Shown here: in pieces, positions 9,359 to 19,593 of the stretch
Layout: every line of letters begins with the position of its first letter
Numbering within the stretch: position 1 is the first letter of the stretch
Source of the DNA: Tardiphaga alba
GTDB taxonomy: Bacteria > Pseudomonadota > Alphaproteobacteria > Rhizobiales > Xanthobacteraceae
DNA: 64,000 nt
NCBI RefSeq assembly: GCF_018279705.1
Contig: NZ_CP036498.1
Coordinates: 4,791,001 to 4,855,000, forward strand
Direction: 5' to 3'
The notes under the pieces: generated by a model
Seen by the model: only the letters and a program-made list of their open reading frames with translations
What the model was told of the DNA's origin: nothing
The model's database searches: none
Made by a program: the position numbers and the translations under genes

Positions 9359-10513
9359 TTACATCGCCGCCCGTCTTCGCCTCGCAGCGGCATGACAGGC
9401 TGCAACGAGGTCATTTGCAACGGCCTCATAGGTGAAGCGGCGCATGACATTCTCTTGCGCCGCACGACCGCGCGCATGAAGCGCATTCGGATCGGTCGCG
9501 ATCTCGTCCAGAAGCTGCGCCAAAGCAGCTGGATCGCTCTCGGGAACGATCCAGCCGCCATCACCGACAACGTCTGGAATCGCACCGCCTTGCGAGCCAA
9601 TCACAGGCACGCCGCAAGCCTGCGCTTCCGTGATGACCCGGCCGAACTGCTCGCGCACGGATTTGGTGGTTCGCGTCAGCAGAACGAGCGCATCGAGACT
9701 CCTGAGGAAAGATGCAACATCCGCCGGCTTGCCCCATCCCTGGAAGCTGACCCGCGCGCCCAAGCCGAGCTCCGCCACGTGCTGGCGCAGCCGCTCTTCG
9801 TGAGGCCCCTCTCCCATCAAGGCCAGACTCACCGGGATTTTTGTTCGCGCCATCGCGTCCAAGGCATCGTCGAGCCCCTTTTCGACGACGAGTCGACCGA
9901 CATATCCAATGCGGAACTCCGGGCGCATGGGCGGCGGCAATAGCGGTGTGACGTCTGGATTGAAGGTTGAAAGATCCACGCCATAGCCGATTGACGATAC
10001 CGGGCCGCTATAGCCGCGTGCACGCACGACATCCGTCGCGTCGGGACTCCGCGAGAGAACATGATCCGTATGCGCAAGCACCTGCTCGCGGATAAACTCG
10101 AAGGGCGGAGGAAGCCGCTTGAGAATGTTCTGATCGACCTCCATCACCATGGCAGCCCGTCCCTTCAGGAAACGCGCCTGTAGAGCCACCACGCTCCAGG
10201 GTTCTTCCCAGAGATGAACCACGTCCGGATCGATGTCGCGAATGAGCCGGCGCAGGCCTGGATAGAAATGCAGATACCAGCTCATCGGTCCTGCACGCGG
10301 CAAGCGGATCGGCATCACATGCACAGTCATTCCAGGATCATCGGAGGGATCCGCCACGATCGTCCGCCCAAACTGATACCATAGGGCGGGGACGACGAGA
10401 TCGACCGTGACATCGGCGCGCCCCGCGAGCGGATAATAGCGCAAGCGCCCTGCATCGCGGCTGACGGCGGGATGTGCGATCGACAGGATCTTGAGCGGGC
10501 GAGCGCTAGACAC
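9359..10513 (-). CDS. GT4-family glycosyltransferase
   Basis: A 384-aa GT-B glycosyltransferase, last gene of the minus-strand polysaccharide operon. The donor-domain landmarks are RIGYVGRLVVEKGLDDAL, LMGEGPHEERL, and the EX7E-type stretch EQFGRVITEAQACGVPVIGS followed by GGAIPDVV. The acceptor half has an unusual DVVHLWEEPWSVVALQARF segment, seen in some exopolysaccharide GT4 enzymes. The start is GTG at 10513, overlapping the end of the deacetylase gene by 8 bp, which implies translational coupling. Confidence 0.85.
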   Translation of the reverse strand: MSSARPLKILSIAHPAVSRDAGRLRYYPLAGRADVTVDLVVPALWYQFGRTIVADPSDDPGMTVHVMPIRLPRAGPMSWYLHFYPGLRRLIRDIDPDVVHLWEEPWSVVALQARFLKGRAAMVMEVDQNILKRLPPPFEFIREQVLAHTDHVLSRSPDATDVVRARGYSGPVSSIGYGVDLSTFNPDVTPLLPPPMRPEFRIGYVGRLVVEKGLDDALDAMARTKIPVSLALMGEGPHEERLRQHVAELGLGARVSFQGWGKPADVASFLRSLDALVLLTRTTKSVREQFGRVITEAQACGVPVIGSQGGAIPDVVGDGGWIVPESDPAALAQLLDEIATDPNALHARGRAAQENVMRRFTYEAVANDLVAACHAAARRRRAAM

Positions 10514-11528
10514 GGCCCATCATCCGTGCAGCGAGGCCGGTGAGACCGGACAGATGAAGTTCCATCGTGGCAACACTTCTATCGGATCCGTTGATGGTGC
10601 AACGGGGCAGTTCATAGGGATCCTGCCCCTGCAGGACGAGGCCCTTGCGCGTGGTCGCAGCACTCGCATAGCCGGCATCGCGCGCGATGGCGAAGTCGCG
10701 TGATCCGCAATCGCCCGAACGGCCATACGGGAATGCAAAATGGCGCGTGGGGGTTCCCAGTCGTTCAATGAGCCGATCGCGACATCCCTTCAACTCACCC
10801 AAGGCGCCATCGGCGCCCAGCGATGAAATCCGCGCATGCGTCACCGTATGACCGCCAATCTCGACCAGGGGATCGTCTCGCAATTCCTCGAGCATCTCCC
10901 AGGTGATCGCGTGCTTCCAGTGCATCGCGTCGATATCGATGCCATTGAGATCGCAGAACGTTGCATAGCGCTGCGCCGCCTGATGGCCGTCCCAACTCTC
11001 GGCAATCCGGTAGAAGGCTGCCTGCTTGGCCGGAAAGTCCGGCACGTCGATGTGGCCGTCCTCCACCGCCACGCGATCATTGTTGAGAAGCGTGTCCTCG
11101 AGACCGGCGGCCCAAAGTGGCAGCGTGCCGTCGGGAATGCCCGTGGTCACGAACAATGTGAGCGGCACATTGTGACGCCGGAACAACGGAACCACGTCTT
11201 CGAACGTGTCGCGATAGCAATCATCGATGGAAAAATTGACGAACCGCCTCTGGTTGGTCGCATCACGCGATCGTCGAACGGCTTCCTCGATCGTGACAAC
11301 GTCCCACCCGTGCTGGGCAAGATAGGACAAGAACTGATCGAGAAAATTCGTGTCGAGGTAGAAGTCGCGGTTTGGCAACCTCTCCCATAGCTCGGCCGGC
11401 GCACCACGATGAAAGGTCATCAGACAACCGCGCCCGCTCAGAAATGCATCGGCGAGCATACTGATCGGACGAACCAAGGCATTGGATCCGGCCATTCTCC
11501 GCGCGGCCTGGGATAAAACATGCTTCAT
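10506..11528 (-). CDS. Polysaccharide deacetylase (NodB/CE4 family)
   Basis: A 340-aa protein with the NodB homology fold. Motif 1 is SIDDCYRD (D102, D103) instead of the usual TFDDG, motif 2 is GGHTVTHA (H227 and H231 as metal ligands), and FAFPYG (264-269) is motif 3. CE4 enzymes use a metal to remove N- or O-acetyl groups from polysaccharides. No clear signal peptide is visible, so it may act on cytosolic lipid-linked intermediates. A long insert (about residues 130-215) separates motifs 1 and 2. It lies between a flippase and a glycosyltransferase in one operon. Confidence 0.82.
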   Translation of the reverse strand: MKHVLSQAARRMAGSNALVRPISMLADAFLSGRGCLMTFHRGAPAELWERLPNRDFYLDTNFLDQFLSYLAQHGWDVVTIEEAVRRSRDATNQRRFVNFSIDDCYRDTFEDVVPLFRRHNVPLTLFVTTGIPDGTLPLWAAGLEDTLLNNDRVAVEDGHIDVPDFPAKQAAFYRIAESWDGHQAAQRYATFCDLNGIDIDAMHWKHAITWEMLEELRDDPLVEIGGHTVTHARISSLGADGALGELKGCRDRLIERLGTPTRHFAFPYGRSGDCGSRDFAIARDAGYASAATTRKGLVLQGQDPYELPRCTINGSDRSVATMELHLSGLTGLAARMMGRV

Positions 11529-11583
11529 CCAAAATTCCTCGGTCGGAGCCTGACCACCCGCGATAAAAAACGACTAACTCAAA

Positions 11584-13083
11584 TCACACCCGGCCTCGCA
11601 AACGCGCAATCGCCTTCACGTAAACGCCGGGAAGCAGCATTGCGAACGATACCGCGATACAGACGAGACATGCGGCACCTCCCACCAGCAAGCGCTGCCA
11701 TGTTCCCGCGAGCAATTCGTGAATTTGCCAACTGAGAAACACCATCAGCGCCGCAGGCATACTGGCAAGAAACAGCCAGAACAGAAGCTTCCGACGCGAC
11801 TTCAAAACCATCATCACGCCTGCCAACAGCACGATACCACGGGCTGCTTCTCCCAGTCCAAGCAGCAACGTCCCGGAATCCGTGACGTGAGGCAGATACG
11901 ACGTCACAAGGTTAATCGCGATATTACCTAAATACGCAGTGACGATGATCAGGGCAGCCGCGAAGTTCCGACCCGCGCCGTTCAGGATGCGGATCAGGAT
12001 CCAACCGAGTGTCGCGGCCCACAGTCCGCATGAAATGCCCTGCAATGCCTGACTGGTCAGAAGCAACGCATGCTCATTGAACGCGCCACGAAAGAAGACG
12101 AGACGAACAATGTCGGGCGCAAACATGAAGAGGAAAGCGGACGCCGGAACAGCGAGCGCAAGAATGGGCCGCGCAATGGCTTCAATCTGCGGACCGATAT
12201 CTTTCGGGGGATGGCTCGACAACACGGCCAGGCCTACCGGCTGGCTGATCAGCAGCAGCGCGCTTTCCGTGAGCGTTCGCGCATAGTCGAGAGAAGCGAC
12301 GGCACCGGTTCCCACGCGCGATGCCAACAGACGCTCGATCCAGATATTTGCCTGTTCGGCAATCGGAAGCGCCAGCAGCGGACGAAGCCGAATGAAGAAT
12401 TCCCGGCTGGTCGCCAGCAGCGCCTTCAACGACAGTCCGCCGAAACCGATCACGCCTTCGCGCCACATGGTGATCAGGCCCCACGCGGCGAGTGCGTTGA
12501 ATGCAATCGAGAACGACCACGCCAGCGTATGATAATTGCGGGTCAGGACGATGAGCGCCACGCCGATCAACACGGCGATATTCAGAATGCTGGCGCGCAT
12601 ATTGGTCAGGCGTGTTCGCCCCAGCGCAATCTCGCCGGATGCCAGCACATTGACCATGACCGACGCGGGCATTCCCAGCGCCATGATCCGGATGAAATCC
12701 AGCGTGAGACTGCGACCTTCTTCGGAGAAACCGCCGACCAGCGCCTGGACCGCCAAACTCCCGAGCAACTGCAGGGCGACCATCAGGACCATCGCCAGGC
12801 CGGTCAGCGCGACGACGAGTGTTCCCAGCCGCTGAGGTGCATCGTCGGCCTTCAGCGCTTCGCGATGCATCGGAATCATGACCGCTGGCACGGTCTCGTT
12901 CTGCAGGAATGCGATCGGCAGGAAGACCGCCGTGATCGCGCCGCGAAATCCATCCGCGACCAGTGTGGCGCCAAGCACATGCGCCATGACGATCTCGCGG
13001 CCAAAGCCAAGCAGCTTGCTGGTGAGCGCGCCACTGATAAGCAATGCCGTAAAGCGACGCGTCGATTGGCGCGGCTCGCTCAT
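11584..13083 (-). CDS. MurJ/MVF-type polyprenyl-glycan flippase
   Basis: A 499-aa integral membrane protein with about 13-14 hydrophobic segments and the MVF-family opening ALTSKLLGFGREIVMAHVLGA, plus FRGAFNEHAL in the middle. MVF proteins translocate lipid-linked sugars; the prototype MurJ flips lipid II. Its place between glycosyltransferases of a polysaccharide operon suggests it moves the repeat-unit lipid, taking the place usually held by a Wzx protein. The ATG at 13083 is preferred over the in-frame TTG at 13092. It could also be a second MurJ homologue for peptidoglycan, but context argues against that. Confidence 0.82.
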   Translation of the reverse strand: MSEPRQSTRRFTALLISGALTSKLLGFGREIVMAHVLGATLVADGFRGAITAVFLPIAFLQNETVPAVMIPMHREALKADDAPQRLGTLVVALTGLAMVLMVALQLLGSLAVQALVGGFSEEGRSLTLDFIRIMALGMPASVMVNVLASGEIALGRTRLTNMRASILNIAVLIGVALIVLTRNYHTLAWSFSIAFNALAAWGLITMWREGVIGFGGLSLKALLATSREFFIRLRPLLALPIAEQANIWIERLLASRVGTGAVASLDYARTLTESALLLISQPVGLAVLSSHPPKDIGPQIEAIARPILALAVPASAFLFMFAPDIVRLVFFRGAFNEHALLLTSQALQGISCGLWAATLGWILIRILNGAGRNFAAALIIVTAYLGNIAINLVTSYLPHVTDSGTLLLGLGEAARGIVLLAGVMMVLKSRRKLLFWLFLASMPAALMVFLSWQIHELLAGTWQRLLVGGAACLVCIAVSFAMLLPGVYVKAIARLRGRV

Positions 13084-13111
13084 CGCACGCAACCGCGCAT
13101 GGCACGCCGCG

Positions 13112-14269
13112 CTAGCATGCGGCTTTCGGCGCAGCAGCGCCTCTTATCAGAGCGGATATCACATCGATCATTTGCGTCACGCCATAGTGCGATCTGGCAC
13201 GCGTCTCTGCATATCGCACCTGCTCGGCGATCGCAGGTGTCCTGTCCAGCACCTGCGTGATCGCGGCAGCGAGCCCGTCGGCATCGCCGGGGCGGACCAG
13301 CGTGCCTGCCTTTCCGTCTTCGAGAATGTCGGAGGCTGCGCCGGCGTCGGACGCGATCACGGGCACATCGGCCAGCATCGCCTCGACCAATGTCCGACCG
13401 AACGGTTCCGGATCGATCGATGGATGAACAACTGCATCCATTGCGCGCATCAACCTTGGCACATCGCTGCGCTGACCAAGAAACTGCACGCGGTTGACGA
13501 TGTCCAGGTCGCGAACCATCGCGCGCAGGCGTTCCTCGTAAGCTTCTTCCCCGAACAGCGCCGATCCCGCGATGATGCAATGAACATCAGAGATCTTCGA
13601 CAGGGCCTGCAACACGACATGCTGCCCCTTCCACTCGGCCAGACGGCTGAAGACGCCGATCAGCGGCCCCGCAGGCAGATCGAGCTCGCGCCGGATCTCG
13701 GCGGGCGCGGCCGTCTCCGGCGCGATATCCAGACCGTTAGGCACGACGGTGACAAGATTTCGTCGTCCGCCTTCCGCGATGAAGGCATCAGCCGCAACGC
13801 GCGACGGCACGATGACCCGAACGGCACACCGGTTTGCGAGAAACACCTGTATACGCCGTTGCGCCGCCCCGAAATGAGCGGGAGAGATAATATCGTGCAA
13901 GTGCCAGATCAGCGGACGTCTCGACAGCCACGCAGCGACGGCCGACAGCACGAAGGCTTTTTGGGAGTTGGCATAAACGACATCATGCCTGCGTGCGGCG
14001 CCTATCAACTCACGGATGACAGCCACCATCCCGCTGACGATCGGGATCACCTTGAGCAGGGAGCTGTCGCGCCGAACCCCGCTAAAGCTCTGCGCGGAGT
14101 GCGACACCGATACGTTCAATCCCCGATCCGCAAGCGCCTGGCGCAATGGCCCTTGTTCGAACAGAAACGCCGATTGCCCGGCCCACGGCACGACCAGGTC
14201 CAGGAGCACCAGTTCGGCGCCGGATATCGATCCGGTGTGGCAAACGAACAGGACCCTGGGCGTTGGCAT
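13112..14269 (-). CDS. GT4-family glycosyltransferase
   Basis: A 385-aa glycosyltransferase. Its N-terminus (RVLFVCHTGSISGAELVLLD) and LIWHLHDIISP motif belong to the acceptor domain. The donor domain has VVPNGLDIAPET, IGVFSRLAEWKGQHV, and EPFGRTLVEAMLADVPVIAS followed by GAASDIL, the EX7E region. Its start codon overlaps the last base of the kinase-like gene upstream (14269), so both are on one transcript. Confidence 0.86.
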   Translation of the reverse strand: MPTPRVLFVCHTGSISGAELVLLDLVVPWAGQSAFLFEQGPLRQALADRGLNVSVSHSAQSFSGVRRDSSLLKVIPIVSGMVAVIRELIGAARRHDVVYANSQKAFVLSAVAAWLSRRPLIWHLHDIISPAHFGAAQRRIQVFLANRCAVRVIVPSRVAADAFIAEGGRRNLVTVVPNGLDIAPETAAPAEIRRELDLPAGPLIGVFSRLAEWKGQHVVLQALSKISDVHCIIAGSALFGEEAYEERLRAMVRDLDIVNRVQFLGQRSDVPRLMRAMDAVVHPSIDPEPFGRTLVEAMLADVPVIASDAGAASDILEDGKAGTLVRPGDADGLAAAITQVLDRTPAIAEQVRYAETRARSHYGVTQMIDVISALIRGAAAPKAAC

Positions 14270-16587
14270 TACGACGCTCCGGCATAGGCGTCGGTCAGAG
14301 GACGTGCGCTGCGCGGGGTCCCACTTCCGTCCGGGACCATGGTGATGGCAATGCCCATCAGATCGCCGCCAGCCACCCGGACGGCGCTGGAGGTCGCAAC
14401 GGCTTGCCCGATCGAGGATCGCCCGGAGCGCATGCAGAGCAGAACGGAATCGACCTGCTTGGCCAAAACGCCGATATCCGTCTGAATTCCCGGTGACGGC
14501 GCATCGACAAGAACCACATCATAGGTCTGTGCCCACAGCAGGAGATCGCCCAGCGGCTTGCGCATCAGAAGCTCTGCCGAGGCCGGATAAGGCCCGGCCG
14601 GAATCACATCTAGATTCGGCGTCCCCGTGCTGACGACGGCCTCACGCGGCATGATCTCGTTGCGCAGGATGCCCTGCAATCCGAGGCCGCTCCGCAATCC
14701 GAGCGCCGTCTCGATCTTGGGCGCACCGAGATCGCATTCGATCACCAAGACATTGCGCCCCGTCTCTGCCAGATAGCTGGCGAGCGACAATGTGAGGAAA
14801 GTCTTGCCTTCGGCAGTGGACGGCGACGCGACCAGAATCGTCTTGCGGATCTTTCCATCAGCGGGCGACAAGATACTTTCAGCGAGATCGCGCAGCGCAT
14901 CCTGATAGTGACGATCTTCCCGCGCTTGCGGCAAGGCACGCGCCAGAGACGCTCCTGACTGCGCCGCGAGTATAGCGCCGATCGGCGACTCGGAGAGCTC
15001 GCGCTGAACCGCCGGGAGCCGCGCCAGCACGGGCGCGCCGGTGACAACCGACAATTCGGACGACGAGCCAGCAAGCGACGGACTGGATGTCCTCGCAACG
15101 GGGGTATCCGTGGTGGCCACCTCAGCCACCGGCGGCGCGACCGAAACATCCGGCGTCACCGACGGCGTTGGCACGATCCGCGATACCGGCGTTGCATCGG
15201 CATCAGCTGCGCGGCGCACCGGTGTCAGCAACTGCGTCAAGCGATCAAGCTTGATACGGTCTCCAAAGAACGCGGCAACACATGCCAGCAACAGTGCGAT
15301 TGTCCCGCCGGCGGCAAGGAATGGCAGTTTCTTCGGAAAGAACGGTTTGGCCGGCAGTTCCGCCAGGCTGACAAGCCGCGTGTTTCCGATCAATACGCGC
15401 CGCTCGGTTTCCAGTTCGCTGGCACGCCGATAGAGTTCGGCATATTGTGCACGCTTGATCTCGGTATTTCGCGCAAGGCTCTCGATCGACGCTTCGTCTG
15501 ATGTTGCCGAGCCTGCATCGGCCTTGGCATCGTCCAGCTGCTTTGTGAGCGACTTAACAATGGCATCATTCGAGTCATAGGTCTTCTGCACACTCGCAAT
15601 GATGCTGGCGACTTCCGTATTGATGCGCTCCCGGATCGCCGCCTGCTCCTGCTCGAGGCCGCGGATCGACGGGTGACGCGGGCCGAGCGAATTCGACTGG
15701 CTCGCAAGCTGCGCCGTCACCACGGTCAACTGCTGCTTGAGATCGGTCACCGAGCGGCTCGATTGCACGGCCGGCGAATCGATCGCACGCGCCTGATTAG
15801 CCTTGATCTCCTGCAAGCGCGCTGCCGCTTCCGCACGCGCATTCTCGGCATTTGCCAGCTGCTGACTGACACTGGTGAGACGTTCCGACCAGATCGGCGC
15901 CTGCTGGCCCCGCGCCAGTCCCCGGTTGCGACGGAAAGCCTGGATCTTGGCATCGGCTTCGCGCACCTCTGCATCCAGCTGCTTGGCTTGCGTCCATAGA
16001 TAGGATGCAGCGGCCTCGCGGCTATTGGCATTGGTGGTGCGTTGCTCTTCGAGAAACGCGTTGGTCAGGGCATTCGCCATCTTCTGCGCCGTCGCAGCAC
16101 TTGGCGACGTGTAGGCGATATTGATGACACGCGATCGGCCAACGGCGCCGATGGAATAATTGCCGGCCGCATAATCGACCAGCACCGCCGTATCGGTCTT
16201 CATCTCTTCGCAGTTGGACGTATTGAATCCGCCCCTGGCGAAACACTCCGCAGACGCCGCCTCACGCAGCCCGGGCGTATCCACGGCAAGACGGATCAAC
16301 CGCGGCGACTTGATGACAATGAGCTGGCTCTCGACATCGGCGGGATCGCCGATCTTCGACGCCCATGCGGCAGACGCGTTGCTATTGCTCGGCTCCTGCT
16401 CTGCAACGATCACGGAGCCGGTCGCAAGATAGCGCACAGGAATGATGAGAAGCGCCAGCACGGTGATGATCATCACGGCACAGGCGACACCCGCGAAAAT
16501 CTGACGATGGCGCCAGATCTTCAACAGCGGGCTTTCGATCGATGGATCGATCGGATTCTCAGTAGTGGCCGGACGACGAATGAACAT
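14269..16587 (-). CDS. Wzc/ExoP-like chain-length regulator with BY-kinase domain
   Basis: A 772-aa polysaccharide co-polymerase. Two membrane segments (about 30-52 and 422-442) flank a periplasmic Wzz domain with long coiled coils (about 195-400). A Pro-rich PAKPFFPKK motif precedes the second segment. A disordered linker (about 455-520) leads to a BY-kinase-like domain: Walker A SPSTAEGKT (587-595, lacking the usual first Gly), an ECD in place of the A' DxD, and Walker B VLVDAP. The tail has a single Tyr (DAYAGAS) rather than a Tyr cluster, so classic autophosphorylation may be reduced. It is the first gene of the operon. Confidence 0.87.
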   Translation of the reverse strand: MFIRRPATTENPIDPSIESPLLKIWRHRQIFAGVACAVMIITVLALLIIPVRYLATGSVIVAEQEPSNSNASAAWASKIGDPADVESQLIVIKSPRLIRLAVDTPGLREAASAECFARGGFNTSNCEEMKTDTAVLVDYAAGNYSIGAVGRSRVINIAYTSPSAATAQKMANALTNAFLEEQRTTNANSREAAASYLWTQAKQLDAEVREADAKIQAFRRNRGLARGQQAPIWSERLTSVSQQLANAENARAEAAARLQEIKANQARAIDSPAVQSSRSVTDLKQQLTVVTAQLASQSNSLGPRHPSIRGLEQEQAAIRERINTEVASIIASVQKTYDSNDAIVKSLTKQLDDAKADAGSATSDEASIESLARNTEIKRAQYAELYRRASELETERRVLIGNTRLVSLAELPAKPFFPKKLPFLAAGGTIALLLACVAAFFGDRIKLDRLTQLLTPVRRAADADATPVSRIVPTPSVTPDVSVAPPVAEVATTDTPVARTSSPSLAGSSSELSVVTGAPVLARLPAVQRELSESPIGAILAAQSGASLARALPQAREDRHYQDALRDLAESILSPADGKIRKTILVASPSTAEGKTFLTLSLASYLAETGRNVLVIECDLGAPKIETALGLRSGLGLQGILRNEIMPREAVVSTGTPNLDVIPAGPYPASAELLMRKPLGDLLLWAQTYDVVLVDAPSPGIQTDIGVLAKQVDSVLLCMRSGRSSIGQAVATSSAVRVAGGDLMGIAITMVPDGSGTPRSARPLTDAYAGAS

Positions 16588-16887
16588 GGCGCATCAGACT
16601 GTGTCACGAGGCAGAATTGATACATCGTGGACTTCTGTCGATTCGCTATCCACGAGCATCCATTTCTCAACGGCCGTCATACGCATACTGAACCCCTCGT
16701 CCATGCGCGTCAAAGACACGGCAGGAGCGCTTACTCATGCGTCATTAGCGAATGTCTTGGTTAAGAGGTGGTTTAGAATTTGATATTTCGGGCTCAAACT
16801 GCCCAATTGGTAGGCTTCTACGCAGGCCAACGAGAAGCATGCGCACCAATGCGGCATTTAAGTAGTCACTGAACTGTTTTCATCAGT
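16588..16887. other. Intergenic region upstream of the polysaccharide operon
   Basis: About 300 bp between the divergent kinase-like gene and the DUF1328 gene. It is noticeably richer in A/T than the flanking genes, as expected for a promoter of the long minus-strand operon. No coding sequence with recognisable similarity and no convincing operator was found in it. Confidence 0.4.
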
Positions 16888-16913
16888 GGAACCAAGCATC
16901 GCCGACCTGCGTT
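16888..16913 (+). promoter_or_regulatory. EcfG (general stress response) promoter
   Basis: GGAAC at 16888-16892 and CGTT at 16910-16913 are separated by exactly 17 nt. This matches the alphaproteobacterial EcfG consensus GGAAC-N16/17-CGTT in every defined base. Transcription would start about 20 bp before the DUF1328 start codon at 16942. Genes of this small membrane family commonly belong to general-stress regulons, which supports the call. Confidence 0.8.
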
Positions 16914-16941
16914 CCAGCTCTGACAATAACGGAGCGACGCT

Positions 16942-17115
16942 ATGAGCCTGCTGAAATGGGCACTCATCTTCTTCTTGGTATCGATCGTGGCCGGCGTGTT
17001 CGGCTTCACGGGCATTTCGGCAGCGACAGCGGATGTCGCAAAGATCCTGTTCTATATCTTCCTGGTGATCTGCGTCGTGCTGCTCGTACTCGGCATTACG
17101 ATCTTCCGAGCCTAG
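16942..17115 (+). CDS. DUF1328 (UPF0391) small membrane protein
   Basis: A 57-aa protein made almost entirely of two hydrophobic helices (about residues 5-22 and 34-54) joined by a short [12 protein letters not shown] loop. That is the UPF0391/YtjA pattern. The start has a GGAG ribosome binding site at 16931-16934. It is a stand-alone gene behind an EcfG-type promoter, so expression in stationary phase or under osmotic/oxidative stress is likely. The biochemical function of the family is not known. Confidence 0.85.
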   Translation: MSLLKWALIFFLVSIVAGVFGFTGISAATADVAKILFYIFLVICVVLLVLGITIFRA

Positions 17116-17136
17116 CGCGCCGCGGCGCGCTGAGGA

Positions 17137-17830
17137 TTAGTGGATGCCTACACCGACTAGCCGATCGACCAGATCGCGGTCGTTGATCAAAATATCGGGC
17201 GCGCCCTGCCAGCTGGTGCGCCCGCGTTCCATCACCATCACATTGTTGGCAAAGTCGAGCGCACGCTCGATCTGTTGCTCGACAAGGATGATCGTCATGT
17301 CTCCGGTCGCCGCCAGCCGCACCAGCATCGCCATCAACTCGTCGCAGATCACCGGCGCGAGTCCCTCGAGCGGCTCGTCCAGCAGCAGGACCGACGGCTT
17401 GCCAAGCAGGGTTCGCGCCATCGACAGCATCTGCTGCTCGCCGCCCGACAATTGCTTGCCGAAATTGCCGCGGCGCTCCCGCAGGCGCGGAAACATCTCA
17501 TAGGCTTCGTCCAGCGCCGATGGCGGACGGCCTTTCAGCCCGGCTCGCAGATTTTCCTCCACCGTCAGCGACGTGAAGATGTCCCGGGTCTGAGGCACGT
17601 AACCGATGCCGAGCTTGGCGCGCGCCGACGTACGCGCACTGGTGACATCCTCCGCACCATAGCGGATTTCACCGCCGTGGCATGTGGTCAGCCCCATCAG
17701 GGTTGCCAGCAGCGTCGTCTTGCCCATGCCGTTGCGGCCCAGCACCGCGAGGCGATCGCCCGCTTTCACGTCGAAGGAAATTCCCTCGATGATGCGTGTC
17801 GGCCCGTAGCCCGCGCTGAGATTGCGGATT

Positions 17831-17856
<26 letters not shown>
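17137..17856 (-). CDS. livF: LIV-type ABC transporter ATP-binding protein LivF
   Basis: A 239-aa ATPase of the branched-chain amino acid (HAAT) importer family. Walker A is LGRNGMGKTT, the signature is LSGGEQQM and Walker B is VLLLDEPLEG, all diagnostic of LivF. It is the last gene of a five-gene transporter block whose members overlap; its start lies inside the end of livG. The transporter shares an operon with catabolic enzymes and not with amino acid genes, so the substrate is more likely an aromatic acid, amide or amine derivative than leucine. That is inference. Confidence 0.9.
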
Positions 17857-18591
<735 letters not shown>

Positions 18592-18595
<4 letters not shown>

Positions 18596-19593
18596 GCCGC
18601 CTTTCCCTTGCGCGTGAATTTCGTCCGGAGCGTCAGCACCGGCTCGATCAGGCCGCGCGGCGCGAACACCACAATGAGGATGAGCAGCAGGCCGACCAGC
18701 GTCATCCAGTGGAACGGATTGGCGGCCGCCACGATATGCTCGAAGATCATGAAGATCACGGTGCCGGCCAGCGCGCCCCACAGATGTCCGGCGCCGCCGA
18801 GCACCAGCATGACAAGCACTTCGGCCGAGCGCTCGAAGCTGACGCTGTCGAGGCCGACCACGCCGGTCGAGATCGCCGTCAACGCGCCGCCGATGCCGGC
18901 CACCGCGCCAGCCACGCCATACATCACGACAAGGCGCGGATAGATCGACACGCCGATCATTTTTGCGCGAAGATCGTCATCCTTGATGCCGCGGCACATC
19001 AGGCCGAACGGCGAGCTGACGAAGCGCTTCAACACGATGAAGGTGATGACCAGCACGCCGAGCGAGAACAGAAAGCCGGTGCGGCTATACATGTCGAAAC
19101 CGAATATGCCGAACACCTTGCCGGGCTCGATGCCCGACAGGCCGTCGCTGCCGCCGGTGAGCCAGGAGAGCTTGTTGGCCAGACCGGCCACGAGCTGGCC
19201 GACGGCGATCGACAGCACCAATTGCGGCAGACCGCGGAAGCGCGTGATCAATGCACCGGAGATCAGACCCATCACCGTGCCCGCGAACAACCCCACGGCC
19301 AGCAATGCGACGGGATCGGTGATCCCACGAATACAGGCGATGCCGGCCGCATAAGCGCCCACGCCGAATTGCGCGGCATGGCCGAGGGTGGCGACACCGC
19401 AATAGCCGGTGACGAGATCGAGCGACAGCACCAGAAAGGCGATGCCGATCAGGCGCGTCAGGAAAGCGAGATCATCCGGGAACAGGAAATAGCCCACGGC
19501 GCCGAGCGCGAGGATGGCGACGGCGCCGGCTGCCTCCTGCGCAAACGGGACATTGCGTTTGTGGGGAACATGGGTCACGGCCATCTCGCTCAT
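18592..19593 (-). CDS. livM: LIV-type ABC transporter permease LivM
   Basis: A 333-aa inner-membrane permease with about ten hydrophobic helices. The LivM hallmarks are SLDLVTGYCGVATLGHAAQFGVGAY near the N-terminus and GGAGHLWGALAGTV near the C-terminus. The start at 19593 overlaps the livH stop by 4 bp (ATGA). The C-terminal tail is basic (LRTKFTRKGKAA), as is usual for the cytosolic end. Confidence 0.9.

Noticed and set aside
12878..14287. A 469-codon plus-strand open frame opposite the flippase and a glycosyltransferase
   Set aside because: Shadow frame with biased composition; the minus-strand proteins have clear family motifs.
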